DNA from: Ilumatobacter fluminis
GTDB taxonomy: Bacteria > Actinomycetota > Acidimicrobiia > Acidimicrobiales > Ilumatobacteraceae
Direction of reading: 5' to 3'
Length of the DNA: 64,000 nt
Assembly: GCF_004364865.1 (NCBI RefSeq)
Contig: NZ_SOAU01000001.1
Coordinates: 1,364,001 to 1,428,000, forward strand
Part shown: piece by piece, positions 17,331-25,191 of the stretch
How positions within the stretch are numbered: the stretch's first letter is position 1
How the letters are laid out: the number at the start of each line of letters is the position of its first letter
Notes under the pieces: generated by a model
The model's input: only the letters and a program-made list of their open reading frames with translations
Databases searched by the model: none
Told to the model about the DNA's origin: nothing
Made by a program: the position numbers and the translations under genes

Positions 17331-18221
17331 GTGACCGACAGCTTCGAACGTACGGCCGGTGGGGCGATCCTGCTCGACGGCAACCGGCTCCGCGACGAGA
17401 TCGTCGCCCAGATCCGCGACGACCTGGAGGGCCTCGGAAGCCCGAACGTGTGCCTTGCCACGGTCCTCGTCGGCGGCGACAAGCCGAGCCGTATCTATGT
17501 GCGGATGAAGCAGCGCAAGGCCGAAGAGGCCGGCATGCGCTCGCGCCACGTCGAGATCCCCGAGACGGCATCCCAGGCCGACGTCGAAGCGGCGGTGCAG
17601 GAGCTCGTCGACGACCCCGACGTCCACGGCATCCTGGTGCAGCTCCCGCTCCCGGACGGCTTCGACCCCGAACCGGTGTTGGCACTGATCCCGCCGGAGA
17701 AGGACGTCGACGGTCTCACCGAGCGGTCGATGGGCCGCCTCATCCGTGGCCTGCCCGGTCACGTGCCGTGCACGCCGCTCGGGGTGATGCGGCTGATGGA
17801 GCGCTACGGCGTCGAGACGGCCGGCAAGCGTGCCGTGGTGGTCGGCCGGTCGACCCTCGTCGGGTTGCCGCAGCTGCTGCTGCTCGGGCGCAAGGGCGTC
17901 GACGCCACCGTCACCCTGGCGCACTCCCGCACGCCCGACATGATCGAGGTGTGCCGCGAGGCCGACATCCTCGTCGCGGCGGCGGGTCAGGCCCGCATGA
18001 TCACCGCCGACCACGTCAAGCCCGGCGCGGCCGTGCTCGACGTCGGCGTCTCGCGCAGCGAAGCCGGCATCGTCGGCGATGTCGACTTCGACGCCGTCCA
18101 AGCCGTCGCCGGAGCGATCACCCCGATGCCCGGCGGTACCGGCCCGATGACCATCGGCTGCCTGCTCGAGAACACCGTCGCCGCCGCCCGCATGCTCGGC
18201 GCCATCCCTGCCTCCGCCTAG
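17331..18221 (+). CDS. folD: Methylene-THF dehydrogenase/cyclohydrolase
   Basis: A bifunctional enzyme interconverting 5,10-methylene-THF, methenyl-THF and 10-formyl-THF; 296 aa, usual length. Seen: YVRMKQRKAEEAG with the catalytic Lys (about 58-70), VQLPLPDGFD, the PCTPLGVM segment, VVVGRSTLVGLP for NADP binding and PMPGGTGPMT. GTG 17331 is chosen over the longer open frame because TAGGTT (17318-17323) ends 7 nt upstream and the family N-terminus fits. It is 26 nt after fhs; the gap may hold its own leaderless promoter. A perfect inverted repeat begins 3 nt after the stop codon. Confidence 0.95.
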   Translation: MTDSFERTAGGAILLDGNRLRDEIVAQIRDDLEGLGSPNVCLATVLVGGDKPSRIYVRMKQRKAEEAGMRSRHVEIPETASQADVEAAVQELVDDPDVHGILVQLPLPDGFDPEPVLALIPPEKDVDGLTERSMGRLIRGLPGHVPCTPLGVMRLMERYGVETAGKRAVVVGRSTLVGLPQLLLLGRKGVDATVTLAHSRTPDMIEVCREADILVAAAGQARMITADHVKPGAAVLDVGVSRSEAGIVGDVDFDAVQAVAGAITPMPGGTGPMTIGCLLENTVAAARMLGAIPASA

Positions 18222-18223
18222 GA

Positions 18224-18306
18224 ACAGATGGGGTCAGGCACCTTCTGTCGTTGCTGCTGTTGCGTCGATCGACCTGTCGTGACAGAAGGTGCCTGACCCC
18301 ATCTGT
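18224..18306. repeat. REPIN-like perfect inverted repeat between convergent genes
   Basis: Arms 18224-18249 and 18281-18306 are 26 nt and fully complementary, with a 31-nt spacer. The core GGGGTCAGGCACCTTCTGT is shared exactly with the left arm at 31511. It lies between folD (stop codon 18221) and the MFS gene, whose TGA stop codon overlaps the last base of the right arm. It could also act as a bidirectional terminator. Confidence 0.9.
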
Positions 18307-19670
18307 CAGTGTTTGCGGGTGCCGACTCGGGGGCGGCGCCGAGGTTTGCGGCTGGGGCGGCGGAGACGGCGGCCCATGCTGGCCACCGTCGCCGGGACGT
18401 AGAGCGCCCGTTCGGTAAGCGCCACGTCGTTCCACGGCTTCGCACGAACGCCGGCCGGCGCCTGAGCGATGCGGATCGCCAGGTAGCACGCGATCGTCAG
18501 GTGCGCGATCAGCGCTGTCCACACATAGCCGTCGTCGCCGACGACGCCCATGATCACCGATGCGAGCAGCGGGCCCGTGAACGCGCCGGCGCCGTAGACC
18601 ACGACGAGTTGCGCGGCGACGGCGGTGAGCCGCTCGGCGGGCACCCAGTCGTTCGTGTACGCGCCGGCGATCGAGTAGAGGGGGTAGGTGGTGCCACCGA
18701 TCAGAACCATCGCGGCCAGCCCGGCGGGGTTGTCGGCGCCGAAGACCAACAACCCGAGCGCACCTGCGGCGGCGACCGACGCGCTGGCGGCGCCGACGGC
18801 CCGCCGGTCGATGCGGTCGGAGGCGCCGGCGATGGGGATCTGGAGCAGCAGGCTGCCGAGCGTCGGCATGGTGACGAAGATGCCGACCTCGGCGGCGCTC
18901 AGGCCGACGCGAGCGCCGTACACGGCACCGAGGCCGATGAACGCGCCGTGGGCGATACCGACGAGCAGTGAGGTGACGACGCCCGTCGGGACCAGCGCGA
19001 ACAGCTCGCGCAACGTCATCTTCTCGTTGCTGAGGTGGAGCGGCGGGGCGGCGGCGGCCGAGAGCGACACCGGCGTCACCGCCAGCGAGATGAGGATCGC
19101 GGCGACCGCGAAGATGGTGAGCGTGGCCGGGTCGATCACACCGACACCGAGCTGTCCGACGCCGTAGGGAACGACGGTCACCAACGTGTAGAACCCGAGC
19201 ACCCTCGCCCGCTGATCGTTGGTCACGATCTGGTTCAGCCACGATTCGGCCACGACGTACTGGCCGGCGAGACACGCTCCGGCCAACATCCGGAGCGCGA
19301 TCCAGGCCGCCGGGTGCACGACCATGCCGGTCACCAGGATCGTGACGGTGAGCAGGGCGGCGAGCGCCGTGTAGACGCGGATGTGACCTACCGTCGTGAG
19401 CACGTACAGCGCCGCCCGCGACCCGACGAGGAAACCGAGGTAGTACCCGGCACTCATGGCGCCGATCGCGACGGTGGGGAAGCTCTCGGCCTCGGCCCGG
19501 ATCCCGACCGTCGTCGCATACAGGCCGGCGCCGGCCACCATCACCCCGAGCCCGACGAACAGCGCCCAGGTGGCCCAGACGAGCGACGCCCGCACCGGCC
19601 CACCGGTGTCGACGGAGGCATGGTCGACCGCAGGCGGGACCAGTTGCTCGACGACGGGTGCCTCGCTCAC
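18306..19670 (-). CDS. MFS transporter, YcaD-like
   Basis: A 454-aa protein with twelve predicted membrane segments; two six-helix halves are separated by a loop around residues 215-225 (LSNEKMTLREL). The start of the second half and the pattern GYYLGFLVGSR resemble YcaD-type MFS proteins. The C-terminal tail is strongly basic (RRLRRPSRKPRRRPR). GTG 19670 has TAGTCT (19684-19679) 8 nt upstream. The stop codon lies at the edge of the repeat element. Substrate unknown. Confidence 0.82.
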   Translation of the reverse strand: MSEAPVVEQLVPPAVDHASVDTGGPVRASLVWATWALFVGLGVMVAGAGLYATTVGIRAEAESFPTVAIGAMSAGYYLGFLVGSRAALYVLTTVGHIRVYTALAALLTVTILVTGMVVHPAAWIALRMLAGACLAGQYVVAESWLNQIVTNDQRARVLGFYTLVTVVPYGVGQLGVGVIDPATLTIFAVAAILISLAVTPVSLSAAAAPPLHLSNEKMTLRELFALVPTGVVTSLLVGIAHGAFIGLGAVYGARVGLSAAEVGIFVTMPTLGSLLLQIPIAGASDRIDRRAVGAASASVAAAGALGLLVFGADNPAGLAAMVLIGGTTYPLYSIAGAYTNDWVPAERLTAVAAQLVVVYGAGAFTGPLLASVIMGVVGDDGYVWTALIAHLTIACYLAIRIAQAPAGVRAKPWNDVALTERALYVPATVASMGRRLRRPSRKPRRRPRVGTRKH

Positions 19671-19712
19671 GGCGCGTGAGACTAGCGGCGCAACCCGGCG
19701 CCCCGAGCAGAC

Positions 19713-21311
19713 TCAGGCCGGGATGTCACGGCGCTGGTACGTCGCCAGTCCGACACCCAGGAGCGCAGCAGCCACGAGGCACAATCCGGTGACGGATGCC
19801 ACGGACATCGTCTCGACCGGCACCAGCGCGATGTGGTCGAACGGCGAGACGGCCAAGACCCAGTCGGGGAGTTCGAGGAGCGTGCCGAAGAACGACACGA
19901 CGAATGTCAGCATCAGCATCGCCCAGGCCACGGCGGAGAACCTCGGGAACAGCCCCACCGTGAGCGCCGGAACGCCGGCCATCACGAGCACGGCCGGAAA
20001 GTAGGCGAGCACCGCCGCGACGCCGTCGCCGAACAGCGACCCGTCACCCATCACCGCCGCCGAACTGATGCCGAGCACGAGACCCGAGAGGAGCAGGACG
20101 ACGAGGGCTCCGCCGACGGCGACCCCGAGGTGCCCGACCCAGTAGCGCCACCGTGAGGTCGCGGTCGCCAGCACCGGCTCGGTGCGTTCACGGGTCTCCT
20201 CCGAGCGGAGCCGCAGCACCGACTGGATCACGTAGCCACTCCCGATCAACGCCGTCACCTGTGCCGACGTGGCGAGATACGACGACGTGATGTCGGCGAC
20301 GTCCCCACCGGTCTGGGCGAAGAAGTCCTCGAGTTGGGGGTTGTCGTCGATGAAGTCCTCGATCGCCGACGTCAGCCCGCCGTACACGAGCGCCAGCGCA
20401 GCGGTGCCGCCGGCCCAGGTGGCGACCGAGCCACGTTGAAGACGGAGGGCGAGCGCGAACGGTGACGACAAGCGCGGCGTCGCCCGGTCGGCCCCGGCCT
20501 TCGGAGCGACGAGACCCGCTCCGAGGTCTCGATGGTTCTCGAGCTTGGTGGCGACGACGAACAGGAGCGCCGTGGCGCCGAACGAGAGGAGGAACGGCCA
20601 CCACCGCTCGTCGGCGAAGGCACGGGTCTGTTGGCTCCATCCGATCGGCGACAGCCACGACAAGAAGTTCTCGCCGGCGTCGCCCACCGCTCGGAGGATG
20701 AACGACGCACCGAGCGCGAGTCCGGCCATCCCGTTCGCAACCCGAGGGTTCTCGCTCATCTGGGCCGTCACGAGCGTGATCGCCATGAACACGGCGCCGA
20801 CCGCTGCGTAACCGACCCCGAAACACACCGAGCCGGCGAGCGGGAGGCCCTGCAGGGCGAGTGCGAGCGCCGTCAGCACGCCGACGGCGAGGCACATCGC
20901 CCCGACGACGATGCCGGCGGCCAGGGTCGGCGCGTGCCGACCGACCGGCAGCGAACGGACCAGTTCCAGGCGCCCCGCTTCTTCTTCGCTCCGGGTCAGC
21001 CGACCGGTCTGCAGCAGCGCCATCAGACCGACGAGGACCAGACCCGGCGCACCGATCTGGAAGGCGACCTGGCCGCCGACCGTGTCGAGTCCGTACGGCG
21101 GCCCCTGGAACGCGACGATGGCCGGGTTGTCGGAACTCGCTGCGGCGGCGTCGAGGTCGGCCTGGGTGGGGAAGAGCGCCTTGACGCTCTGGGCCGACAC
21201 GGCGACCATCGCGGTGATGCCGGCGATCCACACACCGATCCGCACGCGGTCGCGCCGGAGGTTGGCGCGGACCAGGCCGAACGTGCCCTCGTCGTGTCGC
21301 GAACGACTCAC
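19713..21311 (-). CDS. ABC-2 type exporter permease
   Basis: A 532-aa membrane protein with about twelve hydrophobic segments, like the double-length permeases annotated as polyketide-antibiotic exporters in actinobacteria. The loop [22 protein letters not shown], in the first half, is typical of that family; a related loop ([21 protein letters not shown]) lies in the second half, indicating internal duplication. GTG 21311 overlaps the stop codon of the ATPase gene by 4 bp. The substrate is not inferable. Confidence 0.82.
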   Translation of the reverse strand: MSRSRHDEGTFGLVRANLRRDRVRIGVWIAGITAMVAVSAQSVKALFPTQADLDAAAASSDNPAIVAFQGPPYGLDTVGGQVAFQIGAPGLVLVGLMALLQTGRLTRSEEEAGRLELVRSLPVGRHAPTLAAGIVVGAMCLAVGVLTALALALQGLPLAGSVCFGVGYAAVGAVFMAITLVTAQMSENPRVANGMAGLALGASFILRAVGDAGENFLSWLSPIGWSQQTRAFADERWWPFLLSFGATALLFVVATKLENHRDLGAGLVAPKAGADRATPRLSSPFALALRLQRGSVATWAGGTAALALVYGGLTSAIEDFIDDNPQLEDFFAQTGGDVADITSSYLATSAQVTALIGSGYVIQSVLRLRSEETRERTEPVLATATSRWRYWVGHLGVAVGGALVVLLLSGLVLGISSAAVMGDGSLFGDGVAAVLAYFPAVLVMAGVPALTVGLFPRFSAVAWAMLMLTFVVSFFGTLLELPDWVLAVSPFDHIALVPVETMSVASVTGLCLVAAALLGVGLATYQRRDIPA

Positions 21312-22219
21312 GACGTCGCAGCCGCGTCGTCGGTGCCGGGCTCGTCGTAGTGGCGGAGGAACAGCTCCTCGAGCGTGGGTGGGCTACAGGTGAGCGACAG
21401 CACGCCGCCGGCTGTGAGGACGTCGAGCGCGGTCGGGAGCTGAGCGTTGTCGACCTCGAACCGCAGATGGCCGTGTTCGGTCCGCACGTCGCGAACCCCG
21501 TTGATCGTGCCCAGGTCGACGTCGCGCTCGGTCCGGACCGACACCGAGGTGTGGCTCGCCCGGCGGAGGTCGTCGAGGGTGCCGGACTCGACGGTGCGTC
21601 CGGACCGGATGATGCTGACGCGCTCGCAGAGCGCCTCGACCTCGGCGAGGATGTGGCTCGACAGCAGCACGGTGCGTCCCTCGTCACGTGCTTCCTTGAT
21701 GCATTCCTGGAAGACGGACTCCATGAGCGGGTCGAGACCCGACGTCGGTTCGTCGAGTACCAGGAGCTCGGTCCGTGAGGCGAGCGCGGCGACGAGGCCG
21801 ACCTTCTGGCGGTTGCCCTTCGAGTAGGTGCGCGCCTTCTTCGTCGGGTCGAGCTCGAACCGGTCGACGAGCTCACGTCGACGGTCCTCGTCGAGGTCAC
21901 CGCGGAGTCGGCCGAGCAGGTCGATGATCTCGCCACCCGTCAGTTTGGGCCACAGGTTGACGTCGCCGGGCACGTAGGCGAGGCGTCGGTGCAGCTCGAC
22001 CGCGTCGTCCCACGGGTCGCCGCCGAGCAGTCGGACCGTGCCGCCGTCGTGGCGCAGCATGCCGAGCAGGACCCGGATCGTCGTCGACTTGCCGGACCCG
22101 TTCGGCCCGAGGAAGCCGTGCACCTCGCCTCGCCGCACGCTCAGGTCGAGCCCGTCGAGTGCTCGGAACGACCCGAACTCCTTGATCAGTCCGTCGACCT
22201 CGATCGCCATCTCGTCCAT
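21308..22219 (-). CDS. ABC exporter ATP-binding protein
   Basis: A 303-aa ATPase of the drug/antibiotic export type. Walker [10 protein letters not shown] (about 37-45), signature [15 protein letters not shown] (a variant of LSGGQ), Walker [13 protein letters not shown] and switch His in SSHIL. A C-terminal regulatory domain of about 80 residues follows. ATG 22219 is preferred because AGGA lies 9 nt upstream; GTG 22252 is an alternative. Coupled to the permease by a GTGA overlap. Confidence 0.9.
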   Translation of the reverse strand: MDEMAIEVDGLIKEFGSFRALDGLDLSVRRGEVHGFLGPNGSGKSTTIRVLLGMLRHDGGTVRLLGGDPWDDAVELHRRLAYVPGDVNLWPKLTGGEIIDLLGRLRGDLDEDRRRELVDRFELDPTKKARTYSKGNRQKVGLVAALASRTELLVLDEPTSGLDPLMESVFQECIKEARDEGRTVLLSSHILAEVEALCERVSIIRSGRTVESGTLDDLRRASHTSVSVRTERDVDLGTINGVRDVRTEHGHLRFEVDNAQLPTALDVLTAGGVLSLTCSPPTLEELFLRHYDEPGTDDAAATS

Positions 22220-22267
22220 GTGCGCGTGTCCTTCCGTCCGGTGCAGAGGCACCGTACCGCGCGTCGC

Positions 22268-23344
22268 TCAGGGCTTGCGGCACACGTAATAGTTGTTCGA
22301 CGGGTCGTACGGGAGGCTGTGCACGGCGATGTCGGTGAACCCCGACTCGGCGAACAGCGCCTTGGCACGGTGCACACCCCACATCGCTCCGAGCCCCTCG
22401 CCGTCGTAGGCGAGCGACACGGTCATGCAGTGTTGGCACGACACGCCGTACATGAACGACCCCATCGGGTGATCGAGGTTCTCACCGACGTGGCTGGAGG
22501 CGCGGATGTCGGCGCACAGCCAGTGTCCGCCGGGAGCGAGCGATCGGAAGATGCCGTCGACCATCGCCCTCGGGTGGGCCTGGTCGTGGACGGCGTCGAA
22601 CGTGGTGATGAAGTCGTAGCGGTGCTCGTCGCCGAGCTCGGCGGCGTCGGCCGCGATGAACGACGCGTTCGTGAGGCCGCGCTCGGCTGCTTCGGCGCGT
22701 CCGATCTCGAGTGCCGTCTCCGAGAAGTCGATGCCGACGAAGGTGGACCGTGGGAACGCCTCGGCCATCAGATTGACGGCGTGCCCTCGACCGCATCCGA
22801 CGTCGGCGACGCGGATGCCGTGTTCGAGCAGTTCGACGACGCCCGGGACCAGGGGCAGCACCACGTCGACCAGGAGGGCGTCGAACCGCATGCCGCTCGT
22901 CTCGGCCATCACCGCATGGAAGCGGTCGAACGACTCGTACGGGACGCCACCGCCGTGCCGGAAACACTCGACCAGTTCGTCCTCGACGGCGGCGCACAGC
23001 GAGATGTACTGCGCGTACGACGCCATGTTCGCCATGCCCGCCGAGCGGGTGGTGAACGCCGCGTGCTCCGGAGGCAGTCGGTAGGCGTCGGTGTTCGAGT
23101 CGTACTCGACGATCCGTGCGACCGTCATCGCGTCGAGCCATTCGCGCACGTACCGCTCGTGCAGACCGGCGAGATCGGCCACCTCGGTCGACGGGGCGCC
23201 GCGGCCACCGAGTCGGGCCATGGTGTCGAACAGGCCGACCCGATGGCCGATGCCGATCATGGAGGCGGCCATGCCGTGGTTGAGGATGGTGCGCATCTGG
23301 TCGAGAAACGCAGTGGCTCGGGCGTCGTCGAACTCGGTCCCCAT
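22268..23344 (-). CDS. SAM-dependent methyltransferase with winged-helix N-terminus
   Basis: A 358-aa protein. The first 100 residues form a winged-helix/dimerisation-like part; the class I methyltransferase fold follows with the SAM loop VADVGCGRGHAV (about 178-189) and FVGIDFSE. It ends with PYDPSNNYYVCRKP. It resembles small-molecule methyltransferases of the type often annotated as transcriptional regulator/methyltransferase. TACCGT (23356-23351) is 6 nt before ATG 23344. It is upstream of the exporter on the same strand, so co-expression is possible. Confidence 0.78.
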   Translation of the reverse strand: MGTEFDDARATAFLDQMRTILNHGMAASMIGIGHRVGLFDTMARLGGRGAPSTEVADLAGLHERYVREWLDAMTVARIVEYDSNTDAYRLPPEHAAFTTRSAGMANMASYAQYISLCAAVEDELVECFRHGGGVPYESFDRFHAVMAETSGMRFDALLVDVVLPLVPGVVELLEHGIRVADVGCGRGHAVNLMAEAFPRSTFVGIDFSETALEIGRAEAAERGLTNASFIAADAAELGDEHRYDFITTFDAVHDQAHPRAMVDGIFRSLAPGGHWLCADIRASSHVGENLDHPMGSFMYGVSCQHCMTVSLAYDGEGLGAMWGVHRAKALFAESGFTDIAVHSLPYDPSNNYYVCRKP

Positions 23345-23403
23345 GGGGCGACGGTACCCCGCCGGATCGGGCCCGCCCGAGGCGGCACTGACAGACTCGG
23401 GAG

Positions 23404-24168
23404 ATGGTCGATCCTCTCCAGCAGTTCCGACTCGACGGCAAGGTCGCCGTCGTCACGGGTGCCTCGTCGGGCCTCGGCGCCCGGTTCGCCCGAGTGCTGC
23501 ACGCCGTCGGCGCGACCGTGGTCGTCACCGCTCGGCGCGCCGAGCGCCTCGACGCACTCGTCGCCGAGCTGCCCGGTGCGATCGCGATCGCCGCCGACGT
23601 CGGTGAGGCCGCTGATCGGGAGCGACTCGTCGCCGAAGCGCTCGATCGTGCCGGTCGCATCGACGTCCTCGTCAACAACGCCGGGATCGGGGTGACGGTC
23701 GGCATCGACGACGAGACGCTCGACACCTTCGAGCAGGTGCTGGCGGTGAACACCACCGCCGTCTGGCATCTGGTCAAGCTGGTGGTTCCCCACATGGCCG
23801 AGCGGGGGAGCGGTTCGATCGTCAATGTCGCTTCGATGCTCGGCCACGTCGGCTCGGCCCCGATCAAGCAGGCGAACTACTGCGCGAGCAAGGGAGCAGT
23901 GGTGAACCTCACCCGCGAACTCGCCCTCCAGCTCGGTCGGAAGGGGATTCGGGTCAATGCGTTGTCGCCCGGCTATTTCCCGTCGGAGATGACGGCCGGC
24001 ATGGAGTCCGATGAGGGCAGCCAACGCTACATCGCCACCTACGGCGGGATGCCACGAATGGGGGAGGAACACGAACTCGACGGTGCACTGCTCCTGCTCG
24101 CGACCGACGCCGGTTCGTACGTCAACGGTCATTCCCTCCTGGTCGACGGCGGCTTCACCGCCCGGTGA
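23404..24168 (+). CDS. SDR-family oxidoreductase
   Basis: A classical short-chain dehydrogenase of 254 aa. NAD(P) motif TGASSGLG (about 19-26), NNAG, catalytic Ser in VNVASML, YCASK (Tyr about 161, Lys 165) and the C-terminal VDGGFTAR. Substrate unknown. CAGACT (23392-23397) is 6 nt before the ATG. It is divergent from the methyltransferase gene (59-nt gap). Confidence 0.88.
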   Translation: MVDPLQQFRLDGKVAVVTGASSGLGARFARVLHAVGATVVVTARRAERLDALVAELPGAIAIAADVGEAADRERLVAEALDRAGRIDVLVNNAGIGVTVGIDDETLDTFEQVLAVNTTAVWHLVKLVVPHMAERGSGSIVNVASMLGHVGSAPIKQANYCASKGAVVNLTRELALQLGRKGIRVNALSPGYFPSEMTAGMESDEGSQRYIATYGGMPRMGEEHELDGALLLLATDAGSYVNGHSLLVDGGFTAR

Positions 24169-24213
24169 GCGTCACATCAAGGCGCGCGCCGAACCTGCCG
24201 ATGATCTGACAGC

Positions 24214-25191
24214 ATGGAACCGATGTCGAACACGGCCACGATCGACGCGACCACCGCCGCACGTGTGGCCGACGTGGCGGGCAGCATCCGTTCGTCGGTC
24301 GAGCGCGTCATCGCCGGTCGCACCGACACGATCGACACGGTGCTGGCGTGCCTGTTCGCGCGCGGCCACCTGCTGATCGAAGACATCCCCGGCGTCGGCA
24401 AGACCTTGCTCGCCCAGGCGCTCGCGGCGTCGATCGGTGGCTCGTTCCATCGCATCCAGGGCACACCCGACCTGCTCCCCGGCGACGTGACCGGCACGAT
24501 GGTGCCCCACGGTGACGAGTTCGAGCTGCGGTTCCGACCCGGTCCGATCTTCTCGAACATCGTCGTGTTCGACGAGCTGAACCGCGCGAACCCGCGCACC
24601 CAGTCGGCCTTACTCGAGGCGACCGAGGAGGCAGCGGTCACCGTCGACGGCACGACTCGTGAACTGCCGCACCCGTTCGTGCTCGTCGCGACCCAGAACC
24701 CGGTCGAGATGGCGGGCACGTATCCCCTCGGCGAAGGGGCACTCGACCGGTTCACCGCAGTGGTCACGCCCGGCCGTGCCAGCGCCGACGACGAGGTCGA
24801 CGTGCTCACCGGGCGGCGAGGCCGCTCGCAGCTCTCGTCGGTCACGCCGGTGGTCGACATCGACGACGTCGTCGGAGCACAGCGTTCGGTCGACGGTGTG
24901 TTCGTCGCCGACCCGATCGCCCGGTGGATCGTCGACGTCCTTGCGGCGACTCGCACGCACCCGCAGGTGCGGCTCGGTGCCTCGACCCGTGGTGGCGTCG
25001 CCCTCGTGGCGCTCGCTCGCGCTCGGGCGGCGATGGCGGGTCGTCACTACGTCGTTCCCGACGACGTGGCGTCGCTCGCCGTACCGGCGCTCGCTCATCG
25101 TGTCATCGTCGCCAACGCCGCCGGGTCGGTCGACGCCGGCCGCGAGGTGATTGCCGAATGCCTGAACCGGGTCCCGGCGCCGACGGCGTGA
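24214..25191 (+). CDS. MoxR-family AAA+ ATPase
   Basis: A 325-aa chaperone-like ATPase. Walker A PGVGKTLLAQA (about 61-71), Walker B VVFDELNRA, sensor VATQNPVEMAGTYPLGEGALDRF-like segment and a C-terminal lid. MoxR proteins work with DUF58 proteins, and the following gene encodes a DUF58 domain, overlapping by 4 bp (GTGA). A start at a second in-frame ATG, four codons in, is possible. Confidence 0.9.
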   Translation: MEPMSNTATIDATTAARVADVAGSIRSSVERVIAGRTDTIDTVLACLFARGHLLIEDIPGVGKTLLAQALAASIGGSFHRIQGTPDLLPGDVTGTMVPHGDEFELRFRPGPIFSNIVVFDELNRANPRTQSALLEATEEAAVTVDGTTRELPHPFVLVATQNPVEMAGTYPLGEGALDRFTAVVTPGRASADDEVDVLTGRRGRSQLSSVTPVVDIDDVVGAQRSVDGVFVADPIARWIVDVLAATRTHPQVRLGASTRGGVALVALARARAAMAGRHYVVPDDVASLAVPALAHRVIVANAAGSVDAGREVIAECLNRVPAPTA

